Source of the DNA: Planctomycetota bacterium
Lineage (GTDB): Bacteria > Planctomycetota > Phycisphaerae > WQYP01
Assembly (NCBI GenBank): GCA_021799715.1
Contig: JAJYZY010000059.1
Coordinates: 1 to 14,769, forward strand
Length of the DNA stretch: 14,769 nucleotides
Direction: 5' to 3'
Shown here: positions 1 through 6,130 of the stretch, piece by piece
Layout of the letters: every line of letters begins with the position of its first letter
How positions within the stretch are numbered: position 1 is the first letter of the stretch
Translations under genes and position numbers: made by a program
Notes under the pieces: generated by a model
What the model was told of the DNA's origin: nothing
What the model saw: only the letters and a program-made list of their open reading frames with translations
The model's database searches: none

Positions 1-957
1 GATAATTGTGGGATCCAGTTCAACCTTTTGCGGACTGCCTTTGGCACGTTTGTAAAACCGCCCGGAGGCGATCCGATTGGCCACGCTTTCTCCGGTATAG
101 ACTTCATTTTCACTGATGACATCAACTTGTCTCTGCGTCCAGCGTTTACCGTTGGGGGTCGGAATGCCCTGCCGGTTGAGTTCTCTGGCGATTCGCAGTC
201 CGCCAATACCCTCCATATAACGCTTCTGGAATATGTATTGAACCGTTTTTATTTCCCGTTCTTCTCCGGGTACCAGGTAAACTTTCTCTGATTTCTGCTT
301 CCGATAGTGTTCGGTCGCTTTGCCACTTATGGTTCCGTAAGTGCGAATGACGGCCCGTGTGCTGGGATTCAACTGATCCTGTGTGCCATCCCGGTTGTCA
401 CGGATGATGAACAGCGGCTGATCGCTGGCATCGCAATACAACCGATGTGTGCCATAGGGGCTATGGGAACAGGTCGCGACATTGCGGTTTTCCAAGGCTC
501 GCTGGTAACCCTGCGTGCTGCGCAGGGAGGTTGATATTGCCGTCTGCTGGGCCGCCTCATGTTTCATCACCCGGACGATATTGGCATAGGGGCCGTCCGG
601 TGCATCCGAGCAGGCAAATACAATTTGTATGCCGTGCCGTATGAGTTCCTGTTGAATCCACATGGCATGCTGGGACCCTCCACGGGTCAGGCGATCCTCC
701 GTTTGGACCAGCAACACATCAAAATCATTCGCGTTTTTTTTACGCTCGATAACTTGCTCAATGTCATCCCGATTACCCGGCTTGCTGCCGCTGACGCCAT
801 CGAGAATGATGTCGTGCACATGGATCATGCCCATGTCTTTGGCAAACTTATTCAGCAGTTCCAGTTGCGCGGGAATGGATGTTTCCGCCTGCTGATCCGT
901 GGAGCATCGCACCAGATTGATGTAGTATTTTCCGGTCAATTGATTATTTGTACTCAT
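1..957 (-). CDS. Large serine recombinase (resolvase/invertase superfamily), partial at the left edge
   Basis: Site-specific DNA recombinase that would cut and rejoin DNA through a serine-DNA intermediate. The 319 visible codons start at an ATG on the minus strand and run off the window without a stop. The N-terminal catalytic domain shows the motif VRCSTDQQ, with R17 and the presumed nucleophile S19, and the second arginine motif EDRLTR (R89 and R92). A Recombinase-type DNA-binding domain follows, recognisable from PYGTHRLYC, the block GIGGLRIARELNRQGIPTPNG and ENEVYTGESV. The expected zinc-ribbon and coiled-coil part lies outside the window. An AGGAGG Shine-Dalgarno 9 nt before the ATG fixes the start. 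The gene overlaps the stop of a 47-residue ORF by ATGA, so the two are probably translated together. It could mobilise the element, resolve it or invert DNA; the sequence alone does not decide which. The family call is firm. Confidence 0.9.
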   Translation of the reverse strand, partial: MSTNNQLTGKYYINLVRCSTDQQAETSIPAQLELLNKFAKDMGMIHVHDIILDGVSGSKPGNRDDIEQVIERKKNANDFDVLLVQTEDRLTRGGSQHAMWIQQELIRHGIQIVFACSDAPDGPYANIVRVMKHEAAQQTAISTSLRSTQGYQRALENRNVATCSHSPYGTHRLYCDASDQPLFIIRDNRDGTQDQLNPSTRAVIRTYGTISGKATEHYRKQKSEKVYLVPGEEREIKTVQYIFQKRYMEGIGGLRIARELNRQGIPTPNGKRWTQRQVDVISENEVYTGESVANRIASGRFYKRAKGSPQKVELDPTII

Positions 958-1097
958 AGTCGATTAACCTCCTGCTGGATGGCCCGTCGAACCATTTCGA
1001 TCAGTAAGTGGTCCAGCGCTTTATAAAATTCACGCTCCTCTTGTCGCGTTTGGGGTTGAACTTGTACCCGCATGTTTATCTTCAATCTTTTTTTCAT
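954..1097 (-). CDS. Small basic hypothetical protein, 47 residues, coupled to the serine recombinase
   Basis: I do not recognise the family. The ORF starts at an ATG preceded by AAAGGA four to five nucleotides upstream, reads MKKRLKINMRVQVQPQ and continues for 47 residues. Its TGA shares bases with the ATG of the serine recombinase (ATGA overlap). It is rich in Lys, Arg, Gln and Glu and has a probable helical C-terminal half (ALDHLLIEMVRRAIQQEV). There is no cysteine and no membrane segment. The ribosome-binding site and stop/start overlap argue that it is translated. The position suggests a leader, a small DNA-binding protein or a recombinase accessory factor, but that is inference. The function is unknown. 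Confidence 0.6.
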   Translation of the reverse strand: MKKRLKINMRVQVQPQTRQEEREFYKALDHLLIEMVRRAIQQEVNRL

Positions 1098-1123
1098 GAT
1101 TCCTTTGTGCTTTCAGTTTTGGC

Positions 1124-1268
1124 AACCGTTCACGGGGAAAAAGGGGCGAAATAAGTAAAAACAATGCCACTTTTTATCTTGAGAGTCTTGTTTTTGCGGA
1201 TTTTACGCCTCCTGAACGCCAATTATCACATTATTTCTATGATGGCGTTTTTCAGCCCGTGAACGGTT
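1124..1268. repeat. 13-bp perfect inverted repeat, arms 132 bp apart (start to start), upstream of the serine recombinase operon
   Basis: AACCGTTCACGGG at 1124-1136 is the exact reverse complement of 1256-1268. Allowing one mismatch, the arms extend outward by GGC/GGT, and with a two-base offset inward to a shared AAAAA. The segment lies between the stop of the RadA-like gene and the 47-residue ORF. The arms may be operator half-sites, recombinase sites or the borders of an invertible segment. Confidence 0.6.
1215..1252 (+). terminator. Terminator-like hairpin with a T tract (plus-strand orientation)
   Basis: AACGCCA at 1215-1221 pairs with TGGCGTT at 1243-1249, with a 21-nt AT-rich loop and five T residues ending at 1252. 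The T tract suits plus-strand transcription, but no plus-strand gene lies to the left. It may block antisense readthrough or be a protein-binding palindrome. Function is uncertain. Confidence 0.3.
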
Positions 1269-1282
1269 ACCGGTTGTGAACG
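1259..1282. promoter_or_regulatory. Tandem GTGAACG repeats, candidate operator
   Basis: GTGAACG occurs at 1259-1265 and again at 1276-1282, 17 bp apart. The reverse orientation, CGTTCAC, occurs at 1128-1134. The second copy is part of the 8-bp palindrome GAACGTTC at 1278-1285. Three copies of one heptamer in about 155 bp beside the recombinase operon suggest binding sites for an element-encoded regulator or iteron-like sites. Confidence 0.35.
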
Positions 1283-1295
1283 TTCGTGACTGGCG

Positions 1296-2618
1296 TCAAC
1301 GCAGGTCCGGCCAAGTCAAAAACACGGCTTCTTCCAGAGTGTTACACGGAACCACACGAACGCTTTCCGATGGTGTGAATTCGGCTGCAGTTGTGGGGTG
1401 GACAAACAACGTTATCGGTGTGTTGATTTCACCACTGTCCAGCGCGGATTTCAGTGCCTGGCTGATCGCCGGGGCAATGGATCTGACTTTGCAGAAAAGA
1501 TCAACCTCGCCGAGATACATGTTCCGCTCCGGCACCGGTTTTTGAAGATATGATCCGATCAACGCCATACACAGTGGCAATCCCAGGATCGGGTTGTATT
1601 GCCCGCTGCCGGGGAGCCTGCAGTTCACCGAGTAGTTAAGATCACCAAAATCCATATCTTTCATTTGGGAAATGCAGCCGACAAGTTGTTCAATTTCCCG
1701 CCGGGGCAGCCCCGGCGCGGTCATCCGCCCACGCGAGTTATCATTGGGCACAGTAACGGAAGCCTGTAGTTCCAACTCCCCGGTACCCGGCCCGGCATAG
1801 GTCCGGGCCTGGGCCGGCTTGGCTTCACAATGTGGCGCTGGCTCCAGACGAATAGTCACAGGATCAAATCGCAGCGGCATCGGCTGCAGCAGTGGCGGCC
1901 CGTAACGATTCTTTCTCACTGCGAGCAGGGAATACTGCATGGCCCGCCGCAGGATCAGACTGGTATCGACGCTGTGCTCCAGAGACTTCGGCCCGGCGAG
2001 GTCACCGCGCTTGTTTTGATGACATAATAATATAGTGGTAATGCCTTGTTCTTCACAGGTGCGTGCGAAATCGATCACTCTGGCATAACTTTTCGTAGCG
2101 CTGGCGGCAAGACCCTGGCCCTGAATGCTGTCGAGGACAATGAGTTTCACCCCGTGATACATTCCCCCCGGCGCAAGCACCTGCCGATTCAGAAAATCTG
2201 GTAACGCGGATATGTCGAAGATACTGTGATCAACCTGTACATTAGATAACGCATAGGTGATATCCGATGGCTTCCAATCAGCGGTCATCTGCTGTGCCCG
2301 GCGCTTCATCTGGGTCGGAGCTTCTTCCGTCAGGATGGTCAGGCTGGGGATGTCCCGCCGACCCAGATCGAGGCAGATTTGTGTGGCCAATCGGGATTTG
2401 CCGCCGCCCGGCGAACCGGAAAGCAGATACCGCGCCCCGGCCACGAACTCTCCGCCAATCGCCTCTTCGAAAAATCGGAGACTCTCGGAAAGGGGCAGCC
2501 TGCTGCGAGTTTCCATCGCCGTTGAAAGCAGCGTATTGCCCGGCGCAATGCGCAGCGTCCCGGCGGCAGATAATTCGGGATGACCATTGCCAATAACCGT
2601 GAGGGTTGGATTCGACAT
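1296..2618 (-). CDS. RadA/Sms-like RecA-fold ATPase with a Lon-like C-terminal domain, lacking the N-terminal zinc finger
   Basis: The 440-residue protein resembles the DNA-repair and branch-migration ATPase RadA. It has a Walker A motif GSPGGGKS at residues 68-75, LTEEA at 96-100 and a Walker B LIVLDS at 159-164. A RadA-type segment LAGPKSLEHSVDTSL follows, then RKNRYG at 235-240, the counterpart of the RadA KNRFG motif. The last 110 residues match the Lon-protease-like domain of RadA (YLGEVDLFCKVRSI), but the usual start of that domain is degenerate (RLPGSGQYNPILGLP). RadA normally begins with a four-cysteine zinc finger, and none is present here. I chose the ATG at 2618, which has AAAGG eight bases upstream; the frame is open to 2678 without a comparable signal. 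Its place on an integrative element suggests a role in element replication or recombination, not the housekeeping RadA. The family call is firm; the role is inferred. Confidence 0.85.
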   Translation of the reverse strand: MSNPTLTVIGNGHPELSAAGTLRIAPGNTLLSTAMETRSRLPLSESLRFFEEAIGGEFVAGARYLLSGSPGGGKSRLATQICLDLGRRDIPSLTILTEEAPTQMKRRAQQMTADWKPSDITYALSNVQVDHSIFDISALPDFLNRQVLAPGGMYHGVKLIVLDSIQGQGLAASATKSYARVIDFARTCEEQGITTILLCHQNKRGDLAGPKSLEHSVDTSLILRRAMQYSLLAVRKNRYGPPLLQPMPLRFDPVTIRLEPAPHCEAKPAQARTYAGPGTGELELQASVTVPNDNSRGRMTAPGLPRREIEQLVGCISQMKDMDFGDLNYSVNCRLPGSGQYNPILGLPLCMALIGSYLQKPVPERNMYLGEVDLFCKVRSIAPAISQALKSALDSGEINTPITLFVHPTTAAEFTPSESVRVVPCNTLEEAVFLTWPDLR

Positions 2619-2639
2619 GGGAAAACCTTTCACAAAAAG

Positions 2640-2890
2640 AACATCAACACGCCCTGCTTTAAAAGGCCCGCAGAGCAAAAAGGCCGATTATGCCGATGAA
2701 ACAACGTTGCCTTCCCCTGCGCGACGCTGACGCCGCCGGGGCCGCAACACCATTCGATTGAACTCCGTGCCCCGCAATGGTTGCGAGAACGTCGTTCGTC
2801 GTCTCGCAGCCAAAGCGGAGCTTCCGGAAATCCCTCTCCCATCCTTGCTCTCATTACTGTGAGGCAGCAGAGGCACGCGGGGTGAGGCGG
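2640..2890. other. Gap between two minus-strand genes with no convincing gene
   Basis: All three minus-strand frames contain open stretches of 60-75 codons, but none has a convincing ribosome-binding site. The only attractive start is a GTG at 2894 that overlaps the preceding gene's TGA; it would give a 68-residue Arg-rich protein. I see no strong hairpin or promoter here. It may hold a decayed small gene. Confidence 0.3.
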
Positions 2891-3205
2891 TCACTCAACA
2901 TGCTCATCGGGCCACGCGAACGAACCGTGTTGTGAAAACAACTCAAACGCGACGCAATCCATTAGAAACACCGAACCGTTGCGACAGATATCCCGCGCAA
3001 TTAGCGCCGCCTCCGCCTGGTTCAGACACAACTGGCTCATCAGTTCAACCTCCAAATCCTCTGGACTGCAGTTCGCACGAAAATCCGGCACGGTGAAGGA
3101 CAGCGCCTCATCTCCCAGCGCGTAGTCCACGATGACTCTCAGAACGGGGGCTTGCGGCTCTATGGCCCCGGCATGATTGTTCATGGTTGGATTTTTAGTA
3201 CTCAT
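2891..3205 (-). CDS. Hypothetical protein, 104 residues, of the integrative element
   Basis: I do not recognise the family. The start is supported by AAGGAG seven bases before the ATG. The protein is acidic and soluble, with no signal peptide or membrane segment. Residues from about 20 onward look like one folded unit (VLRVIVDYALGDEALSF, then helical segments around SPEDLEVELMSQLCLNQAEAALIARDI). It contains four scattered cysteines without a metal-binding pattern. It is the first gene of the minus-strand group that continues into the RadA-like ATPase and the serine recombinase, and it diverges from the excisionase/integrase genes. An accessory role in the element is plausible but not shown. 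Confidence 0.65.
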   Translation of the reverse strand: MSTKNPTMNNHAGAIEPQAPVLRVIVDYALGDEALSFTVPDFRANCSPEDLEVELMSQLCLNQAEAALIARDICRNGSVFLMDCVAFELFSQHGSFAWPDEHVE

Positions 3206-3261
3206 TATTTACTCCTTAAAACTAGAACCATATCTAAATACCAACAGCAAATTCGTTCTAT

Positions 3262-3305
3262 AGACTTACCGCCGCCCGGCCCAGCCGGCCGGGGATAACA
3301 GGTCT
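3262..3305. repeat. GC-rich imperfect hairpin in the divergent region
   Basis: The core stem is CCCGGCC at 3275-3281 with GGCCGGG at 3287-3293 and a 5-nt loop. Outer matches TTA/TAA and AGAC/GTCT extend it to 3262-3305. It would lie in the leader of the minus-strand gene at 3205. Four T residues follow it on the plus strand. It could be an attenuator, terminator or binding site. Confidence 0.4.
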
Positions 3306-3358
3306 TTTCCGGAGTTCCCGGATTCCGAAAACCCGAATCATGGAGCATTATAACGTGT

Positions 3359-3391
3359 TATCGATGAGTGTCAATATATCGATAAATCGAT
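3359..3391. promoter_or_regulatory. Cluster of three ATCGAT palindromes, candidate repressor operator
   Basis: ATCGAT occurs at 3360-3365, 3378-3383 and 3386-3391. The first two sit in TATCGAT, and 3377-3384 is the 8-bp palindrome TATCGATA. A cluster of identical palindromes between divergent gene groups is typical of operators that set the excision/integration switch. The binding protein is not identified; the excisionase-like protein encoded at 3684 is one candidate. Confidence 0.4.
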
Positions 3392-3683
3392 CTATGATTT
3401 TTTTCTACCTCACACCGGATGTTCATTTCGCGATGTGGCCGTGTGGGCGCTCATAATCAGTCCATGTGTCCAAACACGCCATTTAGCCGGAAAAACAACG
3501 GTAGTAACATATCATGGTGTATATTTCGTTAATGTGAATGTATCAGATATTTTTTTTAGAACCTTTTTTTCCACAACTAAGTTTTCTTCAGAGCTGCGCC
3601 GAAAGTAATTGCGATATTTGGCTTTGGCGTTCCCTGTCGCACCCCAGGGCCTAATGTCAACGATTTTTTTAGGAGGTCAATTT

Positions 3684-3902
3684 ATGGAAATATTGAAAAA
3701 ACAACCAGAAACCCCAGAGCAGAATTATCCTGAGGTTATGACCATCGCGCAGGTGGCCCGGTATCTCGGCTGTTCTGAACGGCACTGCCATACGTTGGTG
3801 AAAAACGGCATTTTGCCGAGTTTTCTCATTGGAAATCTTCGACGATTTCGTCTGGATTCGGTGCGAGCCGTGCTGTCACAACTGGAACACGGCAACCACT
3901 AA
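3684..3902 (+). CDS. Excisionase-family helix-turn-helix DNA-binding protein
   Basis: Small 72-residue protein with one winged helix-turn-helix of the excisionase/MerR-like type. The motif is PEVMTIAQVARYLGCSERHC, then a wing around GILPSFLIGNLRRFRLDSV, as in phage and ICE excisionases and related regulators. It lacks the long dimerisation helix of true MerR proteins. I chose the ATG at 3684 because AGGAGG lies eight bases upstream; the same frame is open to 3609 without a signal. It lies 106 bp before the integrase on the same strand, a usual xis-int arrangement. It may bend the attachment-site DNA for excision, repress the promoters in the ATCGAT region, or both. The domain call is firm and the excisionase role is inferred from context. 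Confidence 0.8.
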   Translation: MEILKKQPETPEQNYPEVMTIAQVARYLGCSERHCHTLVKNGILPSFLIGNLRRFRLDSVRAVLSQLEHGNH

Positions 3903-3945
3903 CGTGTTCGGGCGCTACGTGTCGATGGCAAATCTCCATGGATTG

Positions 3946-3974
3946 TTCACTCGTGTCAAACCAAACACTATAAT
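3946..3974 (+). promoter_or_regulatory. Candidate sigma70-type promoter of the integrase gene
   Basis: TTCACT at 3946-3951 (4 of 6 matches to TTGACA) and a perfect TATAAT at 3969-3974 are separated by 17 bp. Transcription would start near 3981, ahead of the integrase ribosome-binding site. It would let the integrase be expressed separately from the excisionase-like gene. Confidence 0.5.
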
Positions 3975-4008
3975 TAAGCGAAAACGGCATTTTGGAAAGG
4001 AATACAAC

Positions 4009-5538
4009 ATGGCGACACTATATACTGAATCATCCGGTGGCCGGAGGATTCAATTTCACCTTAATGGTCAGCGCAAGTCAATACGGCTGGGTAAAATTAC
4101 CAAACGTCAAGCCGAGTCAGTACGGATTCGAATCGAGAGCTTGGTTGCCTCGAAGCATTCCAATCTACCCGTGGATGCGGAAACGTCCGCTTGGCTTGGA
4201 GGCATAAGTGATGAATTACATGAACGATTATCCAACGTCGGCTTGGTTGACGCCAAAACTCCCGCCGCAAATCGTGGTATTGGTGCATTTATTGACATGT
4301 ATATCGCACGACAGCCGGATTGCCAACGACAGACATTGATCAATATGCTACAGGTCAGGCGTTGGCTGGTAGATTTTTTTTGTGAATCAAAGGATATTAC
4401 AGAGATAACTTCGACAGACGCTAATGAATTTCGGTTGTTTATGATTAAGTCTGGGCTTGCAGAAGCCACTTACCGGCGACATCTCGGTCGTTGTCGGCAG
4501 CTATTCAAGGCGGCAATAAAATTGGGTATTTTTCGCGGAGAAAACCCATTCGCGGATATGGCGGTAACTGTCCGGGCGGATAAAGATCGGCAATTTTTTG
4601 TGTCTCGCGAGTCTGCAGACAAGCTTATTGCGGCCTGTCCTGATAGTCAATGGCGGTTGATGGTAGCATTGAGTCGGTACGGTGGTATACGCACGCCGTC
4701 GGAAACGTTATCCCTTAAATGGAGCGACATAAATTGGGATCATAATCTTATCCGCGTCCCAAGCCCCAAGACAAAGCGGTACGAAGGCAAAGACTGCCGT
4801 CACATTCCAATATTTCCTGAACTGCGTCGGCCCTTAATGGATGTATTGGAAGAAGCCCCCAAAAATGAAGAATTCATCATCACGCGGTATCGTTCGCCGT
4901 CACAGAACCTACGAACCCAGCTGTTACGTATCGCCCACCGAGCCGGTGTGACGCCCTGGCCTAAGTTATGGCATAATATGCGCGCATCGCGACAAACCGA
5001 ATTGGCCGAAACCTTCCCACTACATGTAGTATGTAATTGGATAGGCAACAGTCGGGCTGTGGCACAGGAGCATTATTTAACGGTGACCGATGCCCACTTT
5101 CAGAAAGCCGTAGGCCAAGCCACACCGCCGTTGACAACGGTGGTGCAAAATCCGGTGTTGCAAGCGTCGGAAAGCAGCGGCAATGATCTGAATCAGGCAT
5201 CCACGGAATATGAAAAAGCCGCCATTTGCAGCGGCTTGCAATTACATTCAAATATTGACATATCTAAAATTGCCCGGGACAGGATTCGAACCTGCAAGAG
5301 CTTGCGCCCACCAGCACCTCAAGCTGGCGCGTCTGCCAATTTCGCCACCCGGGCGATTGCGCAGCATCTTGCCATAAACCGGAAAGAACCTCAAGTGTTC
5401 TCCGCGCAAAAGCGAATCGGGAAGTTACGCACCGTGCCGCTGTTTACGCATCGTGCTCTAACGGATGCCATATTCCGCCCGGAATCGCTAAAGATGAACG
5501 AACATCAGATTGGGATAATAATACGATATTGCGAATAA
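4009..5538 (+). CDS. Tyrosine recombinase/integrase of the element; C-terminus reads antisense through tRNA-Leu
   Basis: Phage-type integrase that would integrate and excise the element at the tRNA-Leu gene. The start ATG at 4009 has AAAGGA about seven bases upstream. The N-terminal arm-binding part (about 1-60) and a core-binding SAM-like domain (about 90-180) precede the catalytic domain. Catalytic residues visible are R228 (GGIRTPSE), a probable beta-hairpin lysine K254 (SPKTKR), H322 and R325 (WHNMRASRQ), W344 in the second His/Trp position and the nucleophile Y356 (QEHYL). The layout, including SPKT and WIGNSRAVA, matches integrases I associate with planctomycetes. Residues 421-448 are the antisense translation of the tRNA, and 449-509 come from DNA on its other side. 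The functional protein probably needs only about 380-420 residues, so the tail depends on the insertion. The family call is firm. Confidence 0.9.
   Translation: MATLYTESSGGRRIQFHLNGQRKSIRLGKITKRQAESVRIRIESLVASKHSNLPVDAETSAWLGGISDELHERLSNVGLVDAKTPAANRGIGAFIDMYIARQPDCQRQTLINMLQVRRWLVDFFCESKDITEITSTDANEFRLFMIKSGLAEATYRRHLGRCRQLFKAAIKLGIFRGENPFADMAVTVRADKDRQFFVSRESADKLIAACPDSQWRLMVALSRYGGIRTPSETLSLKWSDINWDHNLIRVPSPKTKRYEGKDCRHIPIFPELRRPLMDVLEEAPKNEEFIITRYRSPSQNLRTQLLRIAHRAGVTPWPKLWHNMRASRQTELAETFPLHVVCNWIGNSRAVAQEHYLTVTDAHFQKAVGQATPPLTTVVQNPVLQASESSGNDLNQASTEYEKAAICSGLQLHSNIDISKIARDRIRTCKSLRPPAPQAGASANFATRAIAQHLAINRKEPQVFSAQKRIGKLRTVPLFTHRALTDAIFRPESLKMNEHQIGIIIRYCE
5271..5300. other. Probable right attachment site (att) of the integrative element, within the tRNA 3' end
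   Basis: Tyrosine integrases of this kind usually recombine within the 3' half of a tRNA and leave the tRNA intact. The integrase gene ends pointing at the tRNA 3' end, so the core should be in the T arm and acceptor sequence. I found no second copy of this sequence inside the window, so the other boundary lies to the left of position 1. Exact core limits cannot be set. Confidence 0.55.
5271..5354 (-). tRNA. tRNA-Leu, anticodon GAG
   Basis: An 84-nt gene read on the minus strand. The acceptor stem GCCCGGG (5354-5348) pairs perfectly with CCCGGGC (5278-5272), and A at 5271 is the discriminator. The anticodon arm is CCAGC/GCTGG with loop TTGAGGT, giving GAG. The T arm has CAGG/CCTG around TTCGAAT. 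A long variable arm, as in class II tRNAs, and the D arm GCGAAATTGGCAGACGC agree with leucine. CCA is not encoded. Its 3' end faces the integrase, so it is the insertion site of the element to the left. Confidence 0.95.
5366..5394 (-). promoter_or_regulatory. Candidate promoter of tRNA-Leu
   Basis: On the minus strand TTGAGG (5394-5389) is followed 17 bp later by CAAGAT (5371-5366), about 11 bp before the tRNA 5' end. The -35 box is fair and the -10 box is weak. Position and spacing support it. The remaining part of 5355-5676 holds the integrase tail frame and the leader of the histone-like gene. Confidence 0.4.
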
Positions 5539-5589
5539 ATACGAAATTTTGGTGTTTTCCCTGATTTTATTGGCCCTGCGCATCCGATA

Positions 5590-5627
5590 ATCTCATCAGG
5601 TGCCCATGATAATTTTCGGCATGAGAT
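5590..5627. repeat. Short inverted repeat upstream of the histone-like gene
   Basis: ATCTCAT at 5590-5596 is matched by ATGAGAT at 5621-5627 with a 24-nt spacer. Two GATAAT sequences (5586-5591 and 5608-5613) resemble -10 boxes of the gene that starts at 5677, but neither has a good -35. A regulatory role is possible. Confidence 0.25.
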
Positions 5628-5676
5628 GTTGTTTGCCGGGATGAGGCGCTGATTCATCGTGAAGGAGCGCGATACC

Positions 5677-5889
5677 ATGCAGGAATACGAGACACTCAAA
5701 CAGTTGGTGGAACAGGTTGCCGAAGACATTGCAAAGGCTGAAGGCGGCAATAAAAATGCGGGAACGCGCGTACGCAAGGTCATGCAGGAAGTCCGGCAGG
5801 CGGCACAGGGCATTCGCGTAAAGATTTTGGAATTGCGCGGCGCGCCGCAGGAATCAACGGCGGGTGAAACCAGCGCACCGCAGGAGTAG
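5677..5889 (+). CDS. Small histone H1-like (Hc1-type) DNA-binding protein
   Basis: A 70-residue protein of the short bacterial histone-H1-like type found in planctomycetes and chlamydiae. The pattern is a helical N-terminal segment (EYETLKQLVEQVAEDIAKAE), then GGNKNAGTRVRKVMQEVRQAAQ with regularly spaced basic residues, and KILELRG. The C-terminus is a short polar tail without the long Lys/Ala-rich repeats of larger homologues. It probably binds DNA non-specifically and helps compact the nucleoid. I chose the ATG at 5677 because AAGGAG lies nine bases upstream; a GTG at 5659 is in frame but is part of the leader. It stands alone between the tRNA and the cell-wall cluster. The family assignment rests on sequence pattern and is fairly sure. 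Confidence 0.75.
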   Translation: MQEYETLKQLVEQVAEDIAKAEGGNKNAGTRVRKVMQEVRQAAQGIRVKILELRGAPQESTAGETSAPQE

Positions 5890-5903
5890 CTCCGCGGATC
5901 GCT

Positions 5904-5921
5904 GCTGGTTTAACATCCAGC
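5904..5921 (+). terminator. Weak hairpin after the histone-like gene
   Basis: GCTGG at 5904-5908 pairs with CCAGC at 5917-5921 around an 8-nt loop. It lies 14 bases after the TAG stop. The stem is short and there is no proper T tract, so termination is doubtful. Confidence 0.2.
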
Positions 5922-6022
5922 TTCCGTTGCTATGAAAAGACCGCACAACGCATCGCCGTGCTCCCATCCGATATACGACTGGGGGCACGGCGGGCAATTT
6001 TGGAGGTGCCGTCTCGCCTCGC

Positions 6023-6052
6023 TTTCATTGCGAATGCGGAATTGGTTATAAT
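6023..6052 (+). promoter_or_regulatory. Candidate promoter of the division/cell-wall cluster
   Basis: A perfect -10 box TATAAT lies at 6047-6052. A weak -35 candidate, TTCATT at 6024-6029, is 17 bp upstream. It is 78 bp before the FtsL-like start and the only strong -10 in the 241-bp gap after the histone-like gene. The remainder of that gap shows no gene. Confidence 0.4.
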
Positions 6053-6130
6053 CATTTTCTGGTGTTGGCACGCGGTGCGGTCGCCGTGCGCAGAAAATCA
6101 GGATAATGGATTGACTCCAACTCCGCAGGC

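Larger units (their letters stand above)
3206..3683. promoter_or_regulatory. 478-bp divergent regulatory region of the integrative element
   Basis: This AT-rich region separates the minus-strand gene group from the plus-strand excisionase and integrase. It holds a GC-rich hairpin near 3262-3305, a cluster of ATCGAT sites at 3360-3391, and two T tracts (3550-3557 and 3564-3570) that could bend the DNA. I see no coding frame with a credible start. Promoters must lie here for both directions, but I cannot place their -35 and -10 boxes with confidence. Confidence 0.45.

Noticed and set aside
28..895. Several plus-strand ORFs of 65-155 codons
   Set aside because: They are antisense to the serine recombinase, whose motifs fix the real frame; none has a family signature or ribosome-binding site.
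2688..2894. 68-residue GTG-started ORF on the minus strand
   Set aside because: Only the stop/start overlap supports it; there is no Shine-Dalgarno and the composition is Arg-rich and low in complexity. Kept as an observation, not as a gene.
3829..4008. N-terminal extension of the integrase into the excisionase-like gene
   Set aside because: The ATG at 4009 has a ribosome-binding site and a promoter ahead of it, and the protein beginning there matches integrase N-termini; the extension is out of frame with the overlapping gene.
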